In this document: in pieces, positions 35,713 through 46,943 of the stretch
Layout: each line of letters starts with the position of its first letter
Numbering within the stretch: the stretch's first letter is position 1
Source of the DNA: Clavelina lepadiformis
Taxonomy: Eukaryota > Chordata > Ascidiacea > Aplousobranchia > Clavelinidae
Direction of reading: 5' to 3'
DNA: 64,000 bases
Assembly (NCBI RefSeq): GCF_947623445.1
Contig: NC_135248.1
Span: forward strand, 13,773,820-13,837,819
Made by a program: the position numbers and the translations under genes
The notes under the pieces: generated by a model
Seen by the model: only the letters and a program-made list of their open reading frames with translations
Told to the model about the DNA's origin: nothing
The model's database searches: none

Positions 35713-38700
35713 GCTAATTACTGAGGGCCAGCGAAGTTGTTTCCAATCAAGCTTTGTCCAAATTTTTCTTTCATGAGCAGCTCATCGCCAAATTGTTTTC
35801 AAACAGAAGTTTGCGTGAAAGTTTATTTTCATGGACAAAGCACAATGAGATTCTGCCCACAATGAAACAAATGTTTATACGAAACATTTTCAAATTCACC
35901 ATTTCCACTTGATCATTTAAATAAATTTTATACACGGCTTCAAGCATAGAAGTAATATTTCAAATCATGACGACAATGTAAGAAATATTAACGCATGCAG
36001 CGCTTACGCACGAACCAGGCGGTAACGCAAGGTTGGTAAGATGGAAGTTTCAGGTCTCAAACCAGATGGCAAATAATTACCGAAACCCCAAAACACCGCG
36101 GCAAGTTTTTCGTATCCACCAATGACATAGGGCTTAGTAAGGTGTTCTTTGAACTCTCGGGGTTCTTGCTTGGGGTGTGCGAGGTGTGCCCTTGTAGCTA
36201 CCGGCCGGGGTATGCGGTTCTTTGGGCCTATTCGGGGTCATTCTGGGCATTTTTGAAGTGTGCTTTTTTGCCCAATCCCGAACGGCCGTGCCCCCATTCA
36301 GACGCAACAGACCTGAGTTCAAAAATATGATTGGTTTTACAACGTGAAAGACAATCAATCTATGGATCGCTTGCAGCCAATTAAAATGTTCTGAGCTTTC
36401 TGTTAAACGAAGGCAGTTAACATTTTGCTATCTATGCCACAGCTTTTCCACAAAATAAATGACAGTATAATTGTCATAGAAAGTTACTTTGCTTTTGGTG
36501 TTTTCTGCGGCAACATGTTGGTTGGCGGCCCAATCGACTTTAAGAAAACGTGCCACCGTGCGGCGTTGTATCCGGCCGGCCATAAACACTACTTGGCGTG
36601 AATGCTGTGTTGGGTGTGTACGGGTAACCTGCTTGTCCTTGCGGTGATTGCATTGGAGTAGTCTAAAGATGCAAAACGTTTTTAGAACATAGTAATTTCA
36701 AGAAACATCAACAGTAACTTACGATCTTGATGTATCCAGCACAATTGATAAAGATTGGTATTTGTGTGGTTACTGTTACAAATTAATCGATATTTTATCA
36801 CCCTCAAATTTAGCGCCCAAAGCAACAACCTCACAGTGTAGTCAGTTTACGATCGAGACCGTAGTTAAATAAACCAGGACGGTTTATCAGTTAAATATGT
36901 TTGTTTGATCAACAAAATCTCTCAGGTCGCCAATTTACAAACCTTGCCAAAAGCGTCATAATGAGTGAGAGCAATGAACTCTTAGTCTGGTTCATCAGTG
37001 GCCGTCTCTGCCCATTGACAATGATGCTCTCTGCGCATTCTCCAGCGAATATTCTTCTATTGTGAAAGTCGACTTGGACGACGACTCACAGAGCTTTCTC
37101 GACCGCTGTCAGAACCAAGAGCTACTCAAGTCTGAGAGCACGAAAAACTCTTCTTGACTTATCATGAGGTCGCGTGTCTTTCTCGGCAGCATATTCGCAG
37201 ACATCAATCGGCCAACACGTGGGGAATAGAATTGCATTGAATTTAAGAAACAAATAAACGATTGAATGGATTTACAGAAGGTGAACAGAATATAAAGCAA
37301 AGTAATCAACGTTACTAAGGAATGCAATTAAATCGGCTAAACAAAGAAATCAAAGGAAATAATAACTAACATGACGTGATGGTGACATGGCGGCAACCGC
37401 CACAGATCAAACTGATCGCCAGTGATAAAAAACAGCATTAATTATCAAGAAAAAACAATGAACAAGTTTCTATGATAAGAAATCTCGAAATTATCACAAC
37501 AAAATAGCACAACCATATGCGGTGTTTACAAAATCAATTAACTCGTATGTGACAAACAAATACAATAGTTACGTAACTATGCAAGCTAATACAGATATAA
37601 TCACTTTTAAGCAACATATTAACAGTTCTTCTGGTGGCGCATCAGGATAGACGAGAACCGCATTGTCTAAAAATCCCGAGTTCGATTCCCGACCAGGTCG
37701 CGATTGACAAAATATAATCGCGTTAGGTCGCTCTTATTTTTGTGTAAATGAATCGATTTTAAGAACGGTATTTATCTAAGATAACCAATTTCTTGCTTGA
37801 AGATGACTACGTCACACGGAGACGTCACTTTTCTTTCGCGAGCGAAGTTCGACAAATTTACGATCGCACCGACCAAGATAAACCTCCAACTTCTATAAAT
37901 TAAAAGTTTGAGATTAAATTCCTCTGCAATGTTCAACTTCACACAAACATAACAAGACATAAATAATACCGAGTCATCCAATTGGTCAAGGACTCGTTGA
38001 ATTTCATCGATTTCTGATTGGTTCGCATCGCGCTTCCCATCTATTGCGTCATCATCAGGGAAGCATTTCCACATAATCAGCCAATCCTCGATTTTGTTGA
38101 AGAAGGATTTTGAAGGAATCTTCGGGATTATGTTGCCAGTGATACCAAGCCTTCCGATCTAGAGTTAAAATGTTTGTAAAATTAAACTACAACATGGTGT
38201 TATAACAAAGACTAATATTCTAATATTTAACTCATACAAGTTAACTGGTTAGTGTTAACAAATTAATATATAACTAGCACGGTGGCAGCTTAGGCCTACA
38301 GTAGCCTACTGGAGCAACACAAATTCTTGGATTTTGAGGAAAATAGAAGGAATTTTAAGCGACCAACTTAAACCACAATTGAGTATTCGTTGCAGAAATA
38401 AAACTTGATATTAAAGTCGCAAAAATATTTTTACTTTTGTAAAAATTTGAAATTTGCTTCTGGCCAAATCTTGGTCAGATGCTGCTGATTTTAGCCTAAA
38501 CTGAACCGATCAAATTTTGCCATTTTTCTCAATAAAACGAACGAATTTTAAGCGGCCAGGTTTACTGCGCATTCCAGATCTATCAGCGATTTAAACAGTA
38601 AAACTTGCGCGGGGAAATTACGCCCCGTTGAAATAAATTAAAACAAAATATTCCGACCAACAACAACGCACAGAATCTCAGCAAACCATGTTTGCTTAAA

Positions 38701-39195
38701 AGCGGGAAAAACTATTATGACGTCACATGCAAAACCAAGACGCATTGTTACGACACATCGAGTTCGTAAACAAAGTTGAAGACGAACGAAAAAGTAGAAA
38801 GTAAAATAAATAAACAAACCTTTCCTGGCATTGCTTGAATTGCCTCAAATAATCGGCCGACATCTTCTGGTTTAGAAAAGCAATCGTCCAGACCAAGCCC
38901 TTCGATGCGTTTCTCAACTTTAGTGAGAATAAACAGGAACGAGCCAATTTGTGATTCTGTCAACTTGATATCGGATAAATCCAGCTCTTCTGGGAAGAGT
39001 TCCGCTGCATTCGTGGTGAGTTGCTCGTCACTGATTTGAAAAATTTGTTCATAAAGACGCAGCAAATCCAGTGGCCCATATCCTAAACAAACATAACTTT
39101 CGTTTTCACTTGTTTTACATTTAAATAACTGTAGGCCTATCTGTGACTTGAACCTGGTGTAGGCTAGGCTACAAGTTCGTTACAAGCAAATGTAA
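35713..39195. repeat. Segmental duplication, copy 2
   Basis: Direct repeat of 24182-27985, lacking the insertion of about 360 bp present there. It contains a paralogous Pro/Thr-rich candidate, the tRNA-like sequence and two LRR exons. Sequence upstream of the last shared exon differs between copies, so the LRR exons are attached to different genes. Confidence 0.93.
36141..36991 (-). CDS. Candidate small Pro/Thr-rich protein, duplication copy 2
   Basis: Paralogue of the 24612-25460 candidate. The first exon is MNQTKSSLLSLIMTLL, but its donor reads GCAAGG instead of GTAAGG. The middle exon near 36540-36662 ends early (GGTFS, stop). The last exon (about 36141-36313, after acceptor TTGAACTCAG) is open: LLRLNGGTAVRDWAKKHTSK ... 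RTPQARTPRVQRTPY. No full model could be joined. Confidence 0.3.
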
Positions 39196-39460
39196 AAAAC
39201 ACACATTTTAAGCCTTACTGTGGCGCCAAACACACAAAATAAAACCAGTATAAGGTTAAAATATTGGCTTAAAAATCACACAGCCTTGTCATCATATATT
39301 TGCAAATATAAATTACCGAGTTTATACACTGCTAAAATACATTTATACACAGCTCTTGCCAAATACCTTACCTTTACCTCTAGATACATTCCATCCATGT
39401 TGAAACTTTTCTATTTTTCGAGTTATTTTTCTGCGCTCTTTATTTTCTGCAAAATAATGA
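37971..39460 (-). CDS. LRR exons, paralogue of the 26.4-28.3 kb exons
   Basis: Exons at about 39378-39447 (ENKERRKITRKIEKFQHGWN), 38821-39083 (YEQIFQISDEQLTTNAAELF, LDLSDIKLTESQIGSFLFIL, IEGLGLDDCF) and 37971-38160 (LGISGN-like, then Asp/Glu-rich). The phases match the sister exons (1, then 0). A short exon at about 41530-41572 (NSPHIGSTKQGSL) also ends in phase 1 and could precede them; an alternative upstream exon near 40.2 kb does not keep the frame. The N-terminus is unresolved. The upstream kinase gene seems to end in its own stop at 41651, so fusion to it is possible but not shown. Confidence 0.55.
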
Positions 39461-39663
39461 AACATTTTAGATTCACAGCATTGCATGTTATAGAACATGA
39501 AGATATGGAAACTAAATACAAGGATATTAACTACACTTATTCCTAAACATATTTCTTAACACATTTTGGTAAAACATTACCTATATGCAATAGAAAAAAA
39601 TCAGGTACAGGTGCAGTTTCTTTAAAATAAAATCCCACTAGAAATTGGTGGTAAAACAAGTAG

Positions 39664-40025
39664 GCAAGGCCGTAACCAGGTCATTTTTTTAAAACTCGAG
39701 TCAAGTTAAGTCATTTGGGAAGTTGACGTAAGTCCAGTCGAGTCAAATTGGATCAATTCAAATTAGACTAATTGGATCAAGTCAAGTTAAAATATTATGC
39801 ATGTCAAATGAAGTCATGTCATTGGCTATACCTTTAACCGATGATTCACAACCAAATCAAATGTCTGTAATTCAGTTGGTTAATAAATTAACAACAAGGA
39901 TTTAATGACTTCTGCCAACTTACTTTCCAAGACTCGAGTCAAGTGAAGTCATTTCAAGTATTAACTCAGGTCAAGTCAAGTCAAGTAATTTAAAAACATG
40001 ACTCGAGTCATTACAACACTGCAAG
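39664..40025. repeat. Repeat rich in ACTCGAGTCAAGT units, MITE-like
   Basis: Degenerate TCAAGT and ACTCGAGTCA units run through the stretch. It begins near GTAACCAGGTCATTTTTTTA and ends near CATGACTCGAGTCATTACAA with CACTG after it, suggesting loosely inverted ends. No coding capacity. Confidence 0.55.
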
Positions 40026-41650
40026 TAAGGCTAATGTCTGTAGATCTGGTGCCTTACAGCCGGTTAAATTACCTAAGTCTACACCTCTTTAAACCAGAAA
40101 CACTGAGTAATTTGTTTTTCACAAGACTTGGACTGGTCAAATGAAAGAAAAGTATGATTCTTACCTTATCCGTGGACAACCATTACCTGGGGATGCTGAC
40201 TGGCGTTAGACGTAGACGGAAAATCTAATAAAACGCTTTCTGTTTCTGTGTTATTAATTATATTGATGTGTGGTACTATGTGTTGATTTAAGATTAAGGG
40301 GATTACAGACATTAATTAGTAACTTGCTATTTCTAGCCTATTCCATTAAAGTTTTCTGAAATCTTTTTAAAAAATAGCCTTTGTAGGCCTAGCCTAGCCC
40401 AGTACAGCTAGATTAGACTATAGGCCAGTAGCCTACTTGCTGTTACCGGTACACAAGGTTATGCGTACATGGTACCGGTATATCTTTTCGATTGTTTACA
40501 TTGAAATAGTTTTTATTTTGTTGAACAACACCTAATTTACAAACTTTGCATTACACTTACCCAGGATATCAGAAATAATCTAAAGAATTGAAACGGTTGC
40601 TGCAACATTTTTTCATTCCAAGTGACAATTTCACGGCGTCAGTTTACTGAAGTTGCTGAATCATAATACAATGACCGGCAGATGTTCACTGATGATTTTA
40701 TGACTCTCGTATGTGGTGGCGAGGTGGTCGGCGATTGAATTATTCTCACTCGGCGATTGGGTCCTTAGACTGGATGTCTCTGTTTGACTTACTTGTTGTG
40801 CACAAATTAATTTTTGAGGTGATTTAGTCATGAGAGGTGAGAATTTGGGTCGTAGTATACACAGTAGTTTTAAATTAATTTAGAGTTCAGAAAATAAAAT
40901 ATCATTTTAAGTTGAAATTTATCATTTATTTCAATTCGCCGCTAAGCTCAGTAATTTAATCACGAGAAGTAAGGGTTTGGATTAGAGGGTATTAATTTTA
41001 GGTTAATTTATATTCCACACTTTAGCAAAATTGACATGTCTTGTAAGTTGAAAATTAGCATTCGCAATTAGCTGTTTCCACTAGTCATATTTTCCTACTT
41101 CGATAAACGGCGGCTTAAATTGGTCAGTAGCTAAAATTGAGACTTGCCAACGTTGTTATAGTTTGTTCCAGTTTGAGGTCTCTGGTATAGACAATGAGTT
41201 TCTAGGTAGTGAATACAGCATAGAAAAATCAAATTGTAAATATACAGAAACTACAGACTGCACCTTATTACATGTCAACCCTTAAATCACGTAAATATTG
41301 GATAAAGTTAGTGGAGAAGTTTGCAACCCCAGAAATGCCTTGTCGCACGCCAGGAGTGTACACTCCCAACTGAGAACCCCTGCTCTAGTACAACTAACTT
41401 ACACAGGTTAGTTAGGAGATGGCTCAGAAGCCCACTTGTTGTTACTGGTATGAAAAAGCATACGTACGTGGTAACGACATAGTTTAGTCATTAGAGAAAA
41501 ATTTGTAACACAAAATAAAAACGTTGTTTAAATTGCTTACCTAAAGAACCTTGTTTTGTTGATCCAATATGTGGTGAATTTCTGAAAAGAAACAAACCTT
41601 AAAGGTTGAAGGAAATTATAATTAGTAATCAGCAACATGGCATAAACTAT

Positions 41651-44600
41651 CTATGATAAAGTAAAAACTATCAAACAGCAATGATGCAAAGCTGACTTCA
41701 TTGGATAGTATGGTCCCTCAATTTCCTCGTCACGTAGATACCACCACAGATAAGCAAGTAGACCAGGGTAAGGTCCTGTAAGTGTGAGTAAAAATTTATC
41801 ATAATCTCTCTTTCCGTTATTCAAAAATCCCAGCAGCTTCATAGATTCGGCCAATTTCTCATCACCATGTTCATCCTAGAAACAAAATCAAGTTTAAAAT
41901 AATATTTAGTTTGTGTTTTAAACTTAACTTCGTTAAGTAAAGAATTGACAAAGTTAGGTTTGAAATGGTGTCTTTATTTCAATAAATATAGCACAAGATA
42001 AAAATTTAATCGCTAATTCATAAATAACAAACCTTGATATGATGCGTATTTAAGAATTATAAGATGCGCATTTTTACCACCTTTTTTTGCCAGCCGCTTG
42101 CTTTTATATTTTCTTACCATATTTCGTATCACTTTTTGAAGAAGTTGATGGACGTTTCCACATTCCTTAATAGGAAACTTTCTCTCACTTCTTAAGGAGG
42201 ATGGCACATTGTTGATACTTATGTCGAATTCATTTTCAAAGTGTTTAAGAGCTTGTTGATATTTTTCAGCATTTTTTCGGGATTGGTTGTAAAACCACCT
42301 ATTGGCTTCCTGTTGATGCAAATATTTAATTTTCATTACAAACATAGAAATGACGCAAAGCTGAATTATATTGTAATCATCAAATAATTTCTGTCATCTT
42401 TTTTATGCAAACCAACCTTATAAAAGCCAATTTTCTTCTTTGACGTCCAAAAAAGTGGATGAAACTTCACAAGTTGTATTGTTGGTCGCTTTTTTGGGTC
42501 AAAATCAACCTCCTTTTTTTCTAGGTGATATCCAAACATCTTCTTTATCAAATCTTTAGCAAGTTCCTTTTGCTCTTGGGATAAATCGTCCACTAGAAAT
42601 ATTGTTCAAACAGGAAAAAGGTACGTTTTGTAGACAAAATATGATTTAGTTATTCTACGTGAAATTTTACAAGAACCAAACATAATAAGATAAAATGTAA
42701 ACTAAAACATCTGGCAAAGAGTTATAAACAGAAAACTAATAGCGATGCTTGATAGCATCATGGAAAGTCACTATAGTAGAGAGGCGTGTATGTGTTACTA
42801 GAAAACACACATGCCCGAGGGTATGAGCACAACAATTATCCTACTATCTGAATTTAGATTATTATTTTTTTAGATTAAAAACTGAACAAAAAGCGCTGGA
42901 ATTGGCACTATGTGTTAATTAAAATGAGGTTATAAAAAACATACTTCTCAAAATCTTGAAGTAATCATTTTAAAAGAACCTATTTATCTTTCTTGAAAAA
43001 TGTAATTCGGTACAGGGATTCGGTACTTTCACAAAAAAGTACTGACGATGCTGTTTTGACGGTATCGGTTCTGAAAAAGCACCGCAGTACCGTAATACGG
43101 TACCATAGTACCGTGGTACTGCCTACCTTTGCTATCCGAGTGCACAAATGTCATTATTAAGCAAAACAAATTGTATCAACTTTTAGACAACAAGGCACCT
43201 GAGTCAAGAAGATCCAAATCAGGAGAAGCTTTTTGTTGAATGTTGTGGGGGGCTTCGTGAGAAGTTTTGTCACCAAATGGATGACGCCCATTTGTGAGGA
43301 CATAATACAAGGTAATGCCAAGTGAAAATATATCGGCAGACTTTCTCTGTAAAATTGTGATATTTAAAGGTTAAATATAAAGACACCTTAAAAAATTATT
43401 AATGATTTGAGTAAGATTGCAGAGGTCGGCCTGACTTGATGGAAGTGGTTTAATTCATGATGATTGAGGCATACAATGTTTGATTATTCTCAAAATGTGC
43501 CACTAAACAGTTTAATATTAAAACTGTTTCCCAGAGTTAGAAAAAATTCTACCTGCCAGTTTTAAATTCGATAAAGTTTGTGAGATAAAAAATAAAACTA
43601 AAATCTTAAGAATTTGGAGATTTATTATTCTAGAATCTAGAGTGTGCTTTACTACAGCTAGTGTACCCATGATGTTTCACGACTTCCATCTTCTCTCCGA
43701 TGATACTCAGGAGCCATGAATGCCTCAGTGCTGGTCGAAGTGGTGGGTGCGCTCGATACATCAGTTGCCAATATTTTGCTCAAACCAAAATCAGTCACTT
43801 TTATTGTTGCATTTTTATCACTCAAACGTATCAAGAAATTGCTTGGCTTCACGTCTCTATGAACTAAACAAATAAAAGTTTATTTATGTTTATTTATACA
43901 CAAAACAAATAGCAATTATTTCAAAAGAATTTTTAAGAAGGAGGCAGAATTCAACTGATTTTGAAGAAATAAAAGAATTAAACTTCAGACCAAATGGTAT
44001 TGTTTGTTTACACTGCACGCAAAATTTAGTTGTGTGTGCTCGGATACCGGAAAATCGAGTGGGTACAAAAGGATTTTGCACACTTAATTATTTGTCTGCC
44101 GTATTGCAATCTTCACTGAGCATATCACAGTTGACTGTCATATTTTCGTAATAGCTTTAGCTCCTAAAATGTTTTTTTAGAATAGTTTAACCAGTCCATT
44201 CCATGAATACTTAATTGTGTTGTTTGATATCAAACAAATTTGTTTTTAAGCTAGCAATGAACACTCTCTAAGCAAGTTATACAAAGTACTTACTAATATT
44301 TTGTCCATGTAAATAGGAAATTCCCTCAATTATATGTAAGCAGATTTCCGAAGCAGTTAAATTGCAAGCATTAAGTTCACCCTTCTTTGTCCACTGCAAA
44401 AAAAGGTAATAAACTTTATCTATATTATTATGACATTCATTTTATTTTCCCGTATAAACTTTAGGTCCATTTTAATTTTTAGGAATTTGTTCGAGACGTT
44501 GGAACTACAAGACTAAATTTGGTGCATTTACTTAAACCAGTGTTTCTCAAACTTTGTGCGATCGCGTACCACTCATTCGTTTTTTTTCTACACTGCATAC

Positions 44601-45834
44601 CACCTGGCTCCTGAATGACTTATTTTACTCAAATGTACCGGGCTTTATTAGTTATTACCGTTATTACTATACCATAACACCAATGAATAGCAAGAAAACA
44701 CAATTTAATTTGATAGATGCAACTGTTTCTTCTGCACAAGCTTGTCTATCCGGACAACACATTACTCACAGCACATCGAAAATCATGTTCAGCGGTACGC
44801 GGTACCACTTAAAAAGCTCTCGCGTACCACAGTTTGAGAACCACTGACTTAAACAAAGAATAGAAATTCCACTTATTTCTCCAATGTAACTTAAATTTGA
44901 TTGAAAGTATAGTCATGAATAGCATTTTCTGAAAAAAATTGATACACTTGATTTGTTTAGTGATTTAGCTTGATTATTGGCATGCTTCCTGTTGTAACAT
45001 TTTGTCAAAATAAAATCTTTGTAATCTGTTTAATGATCATTTTTGAAAAAATTATATGTTTGTATTTGGGTAGCCCATAATTCTCCTAATGCGCAATGTA
45101 AGACGACGGTCCAGTATCGACACAGTGTTGACTGCAGTATTTTAGCATTTAGGAAAACTTAGTATCTAAATCGAATCTCTTTATTTAATGGCAGCGTGTG
45201 GTTGCTTTTAACACGTTTTGTCGCTATCGACGATATGTAGCCAGGGCGGACCTTTGACCAATGCGAGCGATGTAACTGCATTAGGCCGAGTGCTGCTTAG
45301 CACTGAAACAAGAACAACAATTTAGCTTTAATTTTGCACAAACCACCGAAGTATTATTTCACGATCTGTTCTCAAAATAAAATCGGCCAGGGACCTCGAA
45401 ATAGCAAAGGCCAGCTCTATATGTACATAGGTCAATCCTAGTCCAATGCACAGGCTGTTGGCCTTATAAAATCTACTATGTGACACAATAAACTCAGCAT
45501 ACCTCCTCAAGATCACCATCACACTTTTCCATATACAGTGAAATCGCATCCTCCTAAAAGAATGTGTATGTGAAACTTATGTATGGTTCGCAACATTTTT
45601 TCACCAAAATTAACTGAAACAAGCCACACTATTTAACCCTAATGCAAAGCATTTTTATAATCATATAAACTCTTAAATACATCTTCAATGGCATCAAGGT
45701 AAAGGACCACATTTGGATGATGAAAACTGTTGTTGCATATTTTCTTGAAAGCTTGTGCTTCGCTTTCAGCAAATTTGACATGGTCCTTTAAAACACGCTT
45801 CTCGATGATCAGCGTTTCATCATTTTTCCGGCAT
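41651..45834 (-). CDS. IRE1/RNase L-like protein kinase with KEN-type C-terminal domain
   Basis: Eight exons join in perfect phase: 45681-45834, 45503-45553, 44294-44393, 43667-43863, 43199-43346, 42417-42592, 42118-42309, 41651-41875. Kinase motifs in order: beta-3 lysine region (LIIEKRVLKDH), HHPNVVLYLDAIED, hinge YMEKCDGDLEE, catalytic loop HRDVKPSNFLI, DFGLSK, APE-type FMAPEYH, and SADIFSLGITLYYVLTNG. Then comes the IRE1-type exit DPKKRPTIQLVKFHPLFW and a KEN-like region (NVHQLLQKVIRNM, YDKFLLTLTGPYPGLLAYLW). In IRE1 and RNase L the KEN domain cleaves RNA. Here it is shorter and diverged, so activity is not assured. The Gly-rich loop and any sensor domain lie upstream and were not found. 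The stop at 41651 ends the last exon. A hAT MITE sits in the third-exon intron. Confidence 0.88.
43009..43130. repeat. GGTAC-rich inverted repeat in a kinase intron
   Basis: Clustered GGTAC/GTACC motifs (TCGGTACAGGGATTCGGTAC ... AATACGGTACCATAGTACCG) form short palindromes. It is probably a small DNA-transposon fragment between kinase exons 6 and 5. Confidence 0.5.
44538..44846. mobile_element. hAT-type MITE in a kinase intron
   Basis: Starts CAGTGTTTCTCAAAC and ends GTTTGAGAACCACTG. Perfect 8-bp target duplication ACTTAAAC at 44530-44537 and 44847-44854. The inner GCGTACCAC motif relates it to the 622-963 and 11467-11988 elements. It is 309 bp. Confidence 0.94.
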
Positions 45835-46504
45835 CTACAATCAAAAGTAGGTTTAAATTATTTCCTGCATGAATGCATACTTGCTTCTAGTGATTATAGC
45901 AACTCATTAACTAGGCAATTACACTGCAGAAAAGTTTTCACTAACTCTGGGGGATGTTACAAAAACGTTTTATAATGTTTGCCTTTATGACACTTATTAC
46001 CATCATTTGCTCATTTGATGCAGACCTTATCTAAAAAGCAAATAAAATGAGTGCTTTTACGTTGTTTGAGGGTCATCTACTCCACAGTTCAGATATTAAC
46101 TCCCAGTCAGAAACAAAAAACAAATTGTTGATAGTCGCTTAGTGCTGTAGAATTACGAACTGACAACTTTTCTTGCAGGAAACTCACCCGACAACCATCG
46201 CTGCATCAACGTTCGTCAATCTTGCACCTTTTGAAAGTACAGGCGGCCGATAACTTTCTAGTCTTTCTAGTTCTTCATTCTAGTGTACAGTTAACCCCAC
46301 ACACAATCAATCTGTCTTGGTTTATTGTTTCGTCCCAGCTAAGCATTGTGGAATATTTGTTTGGGAGTTTTCTAGCGTATACGATCTGTTTCCTTTGGAT
46401 CAAACTGAAGCGCTAGCCTAGCAAGGTTGCTAAACTCAAAAAAGTTGATTTATAAAAGAGCTCGTCTAGTAAAATTGTGCAAACTCAGTGTGATCTTCAA
46501 ACCT

Positions 46505-46943
46505 AAAAAGAGCTTGTCTAAATTATGAGCACAGAGTGTTCAAAGCGGATTGGGCAGCTAAATATTTTTATTTTGATGTTGTTTGGCTCCACATATATTT
46601 GTGAACAGATGTTCAGCCTGATGAACATCAACAAATCTAGTCAAAGATCTCAATTAACTGATAAACACCTCAGATCTATTCTGAGAATTGCCACAAGCAA
46701 GCTAACACCAAATATTGCTGTTTTGGCAAAAAAAGGTTGCCTAAAAATTTCATTCATGCTGGAATTAAATCCAACTTTCATGCAAGTTCTGTTGCTTTTA
46801 CAGCTTTTAAATGTAAATTATTGTTCAAAATATAGGTCATAAAACTAGTGTAAACACTCTTTGTCCACTACATATTCGCATGGCCTGGCTGTCAAATTTT
46901 GGGAAATTTTTGGCCCCTGAGTCAAAAAGTTTGCCCAACCCTG
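46505..46943 (+). mobile_element. hAT transposase C-terminal fragment and right end
   Basis: The frame from 46525 includes LFGSTYICEQMFSLMNINKS and RSQLTDKHLRSILRIATSKL, matching the C-terminal dimerisation region of hAT transposases (GTF2I-repeat/ZBED-like group). A hAT-like end GTTTGCCCAACCCTG closes at 46943. The catalytic part is missing; a weak left end (CAAGGTTGCTAAACTC, about 46420) may mark an internally deleted copy. Confidence 0.75.

Noticed and set aside
41530..41875. Direct splice from the kinase-KEN gene into the LRR exons
   Set aside because: The last kinase exon ends in a stop at 41651, and I found no donor before it that keeps phase with the 41.57-kb exon. Left as an open possibility, not as a gene model.
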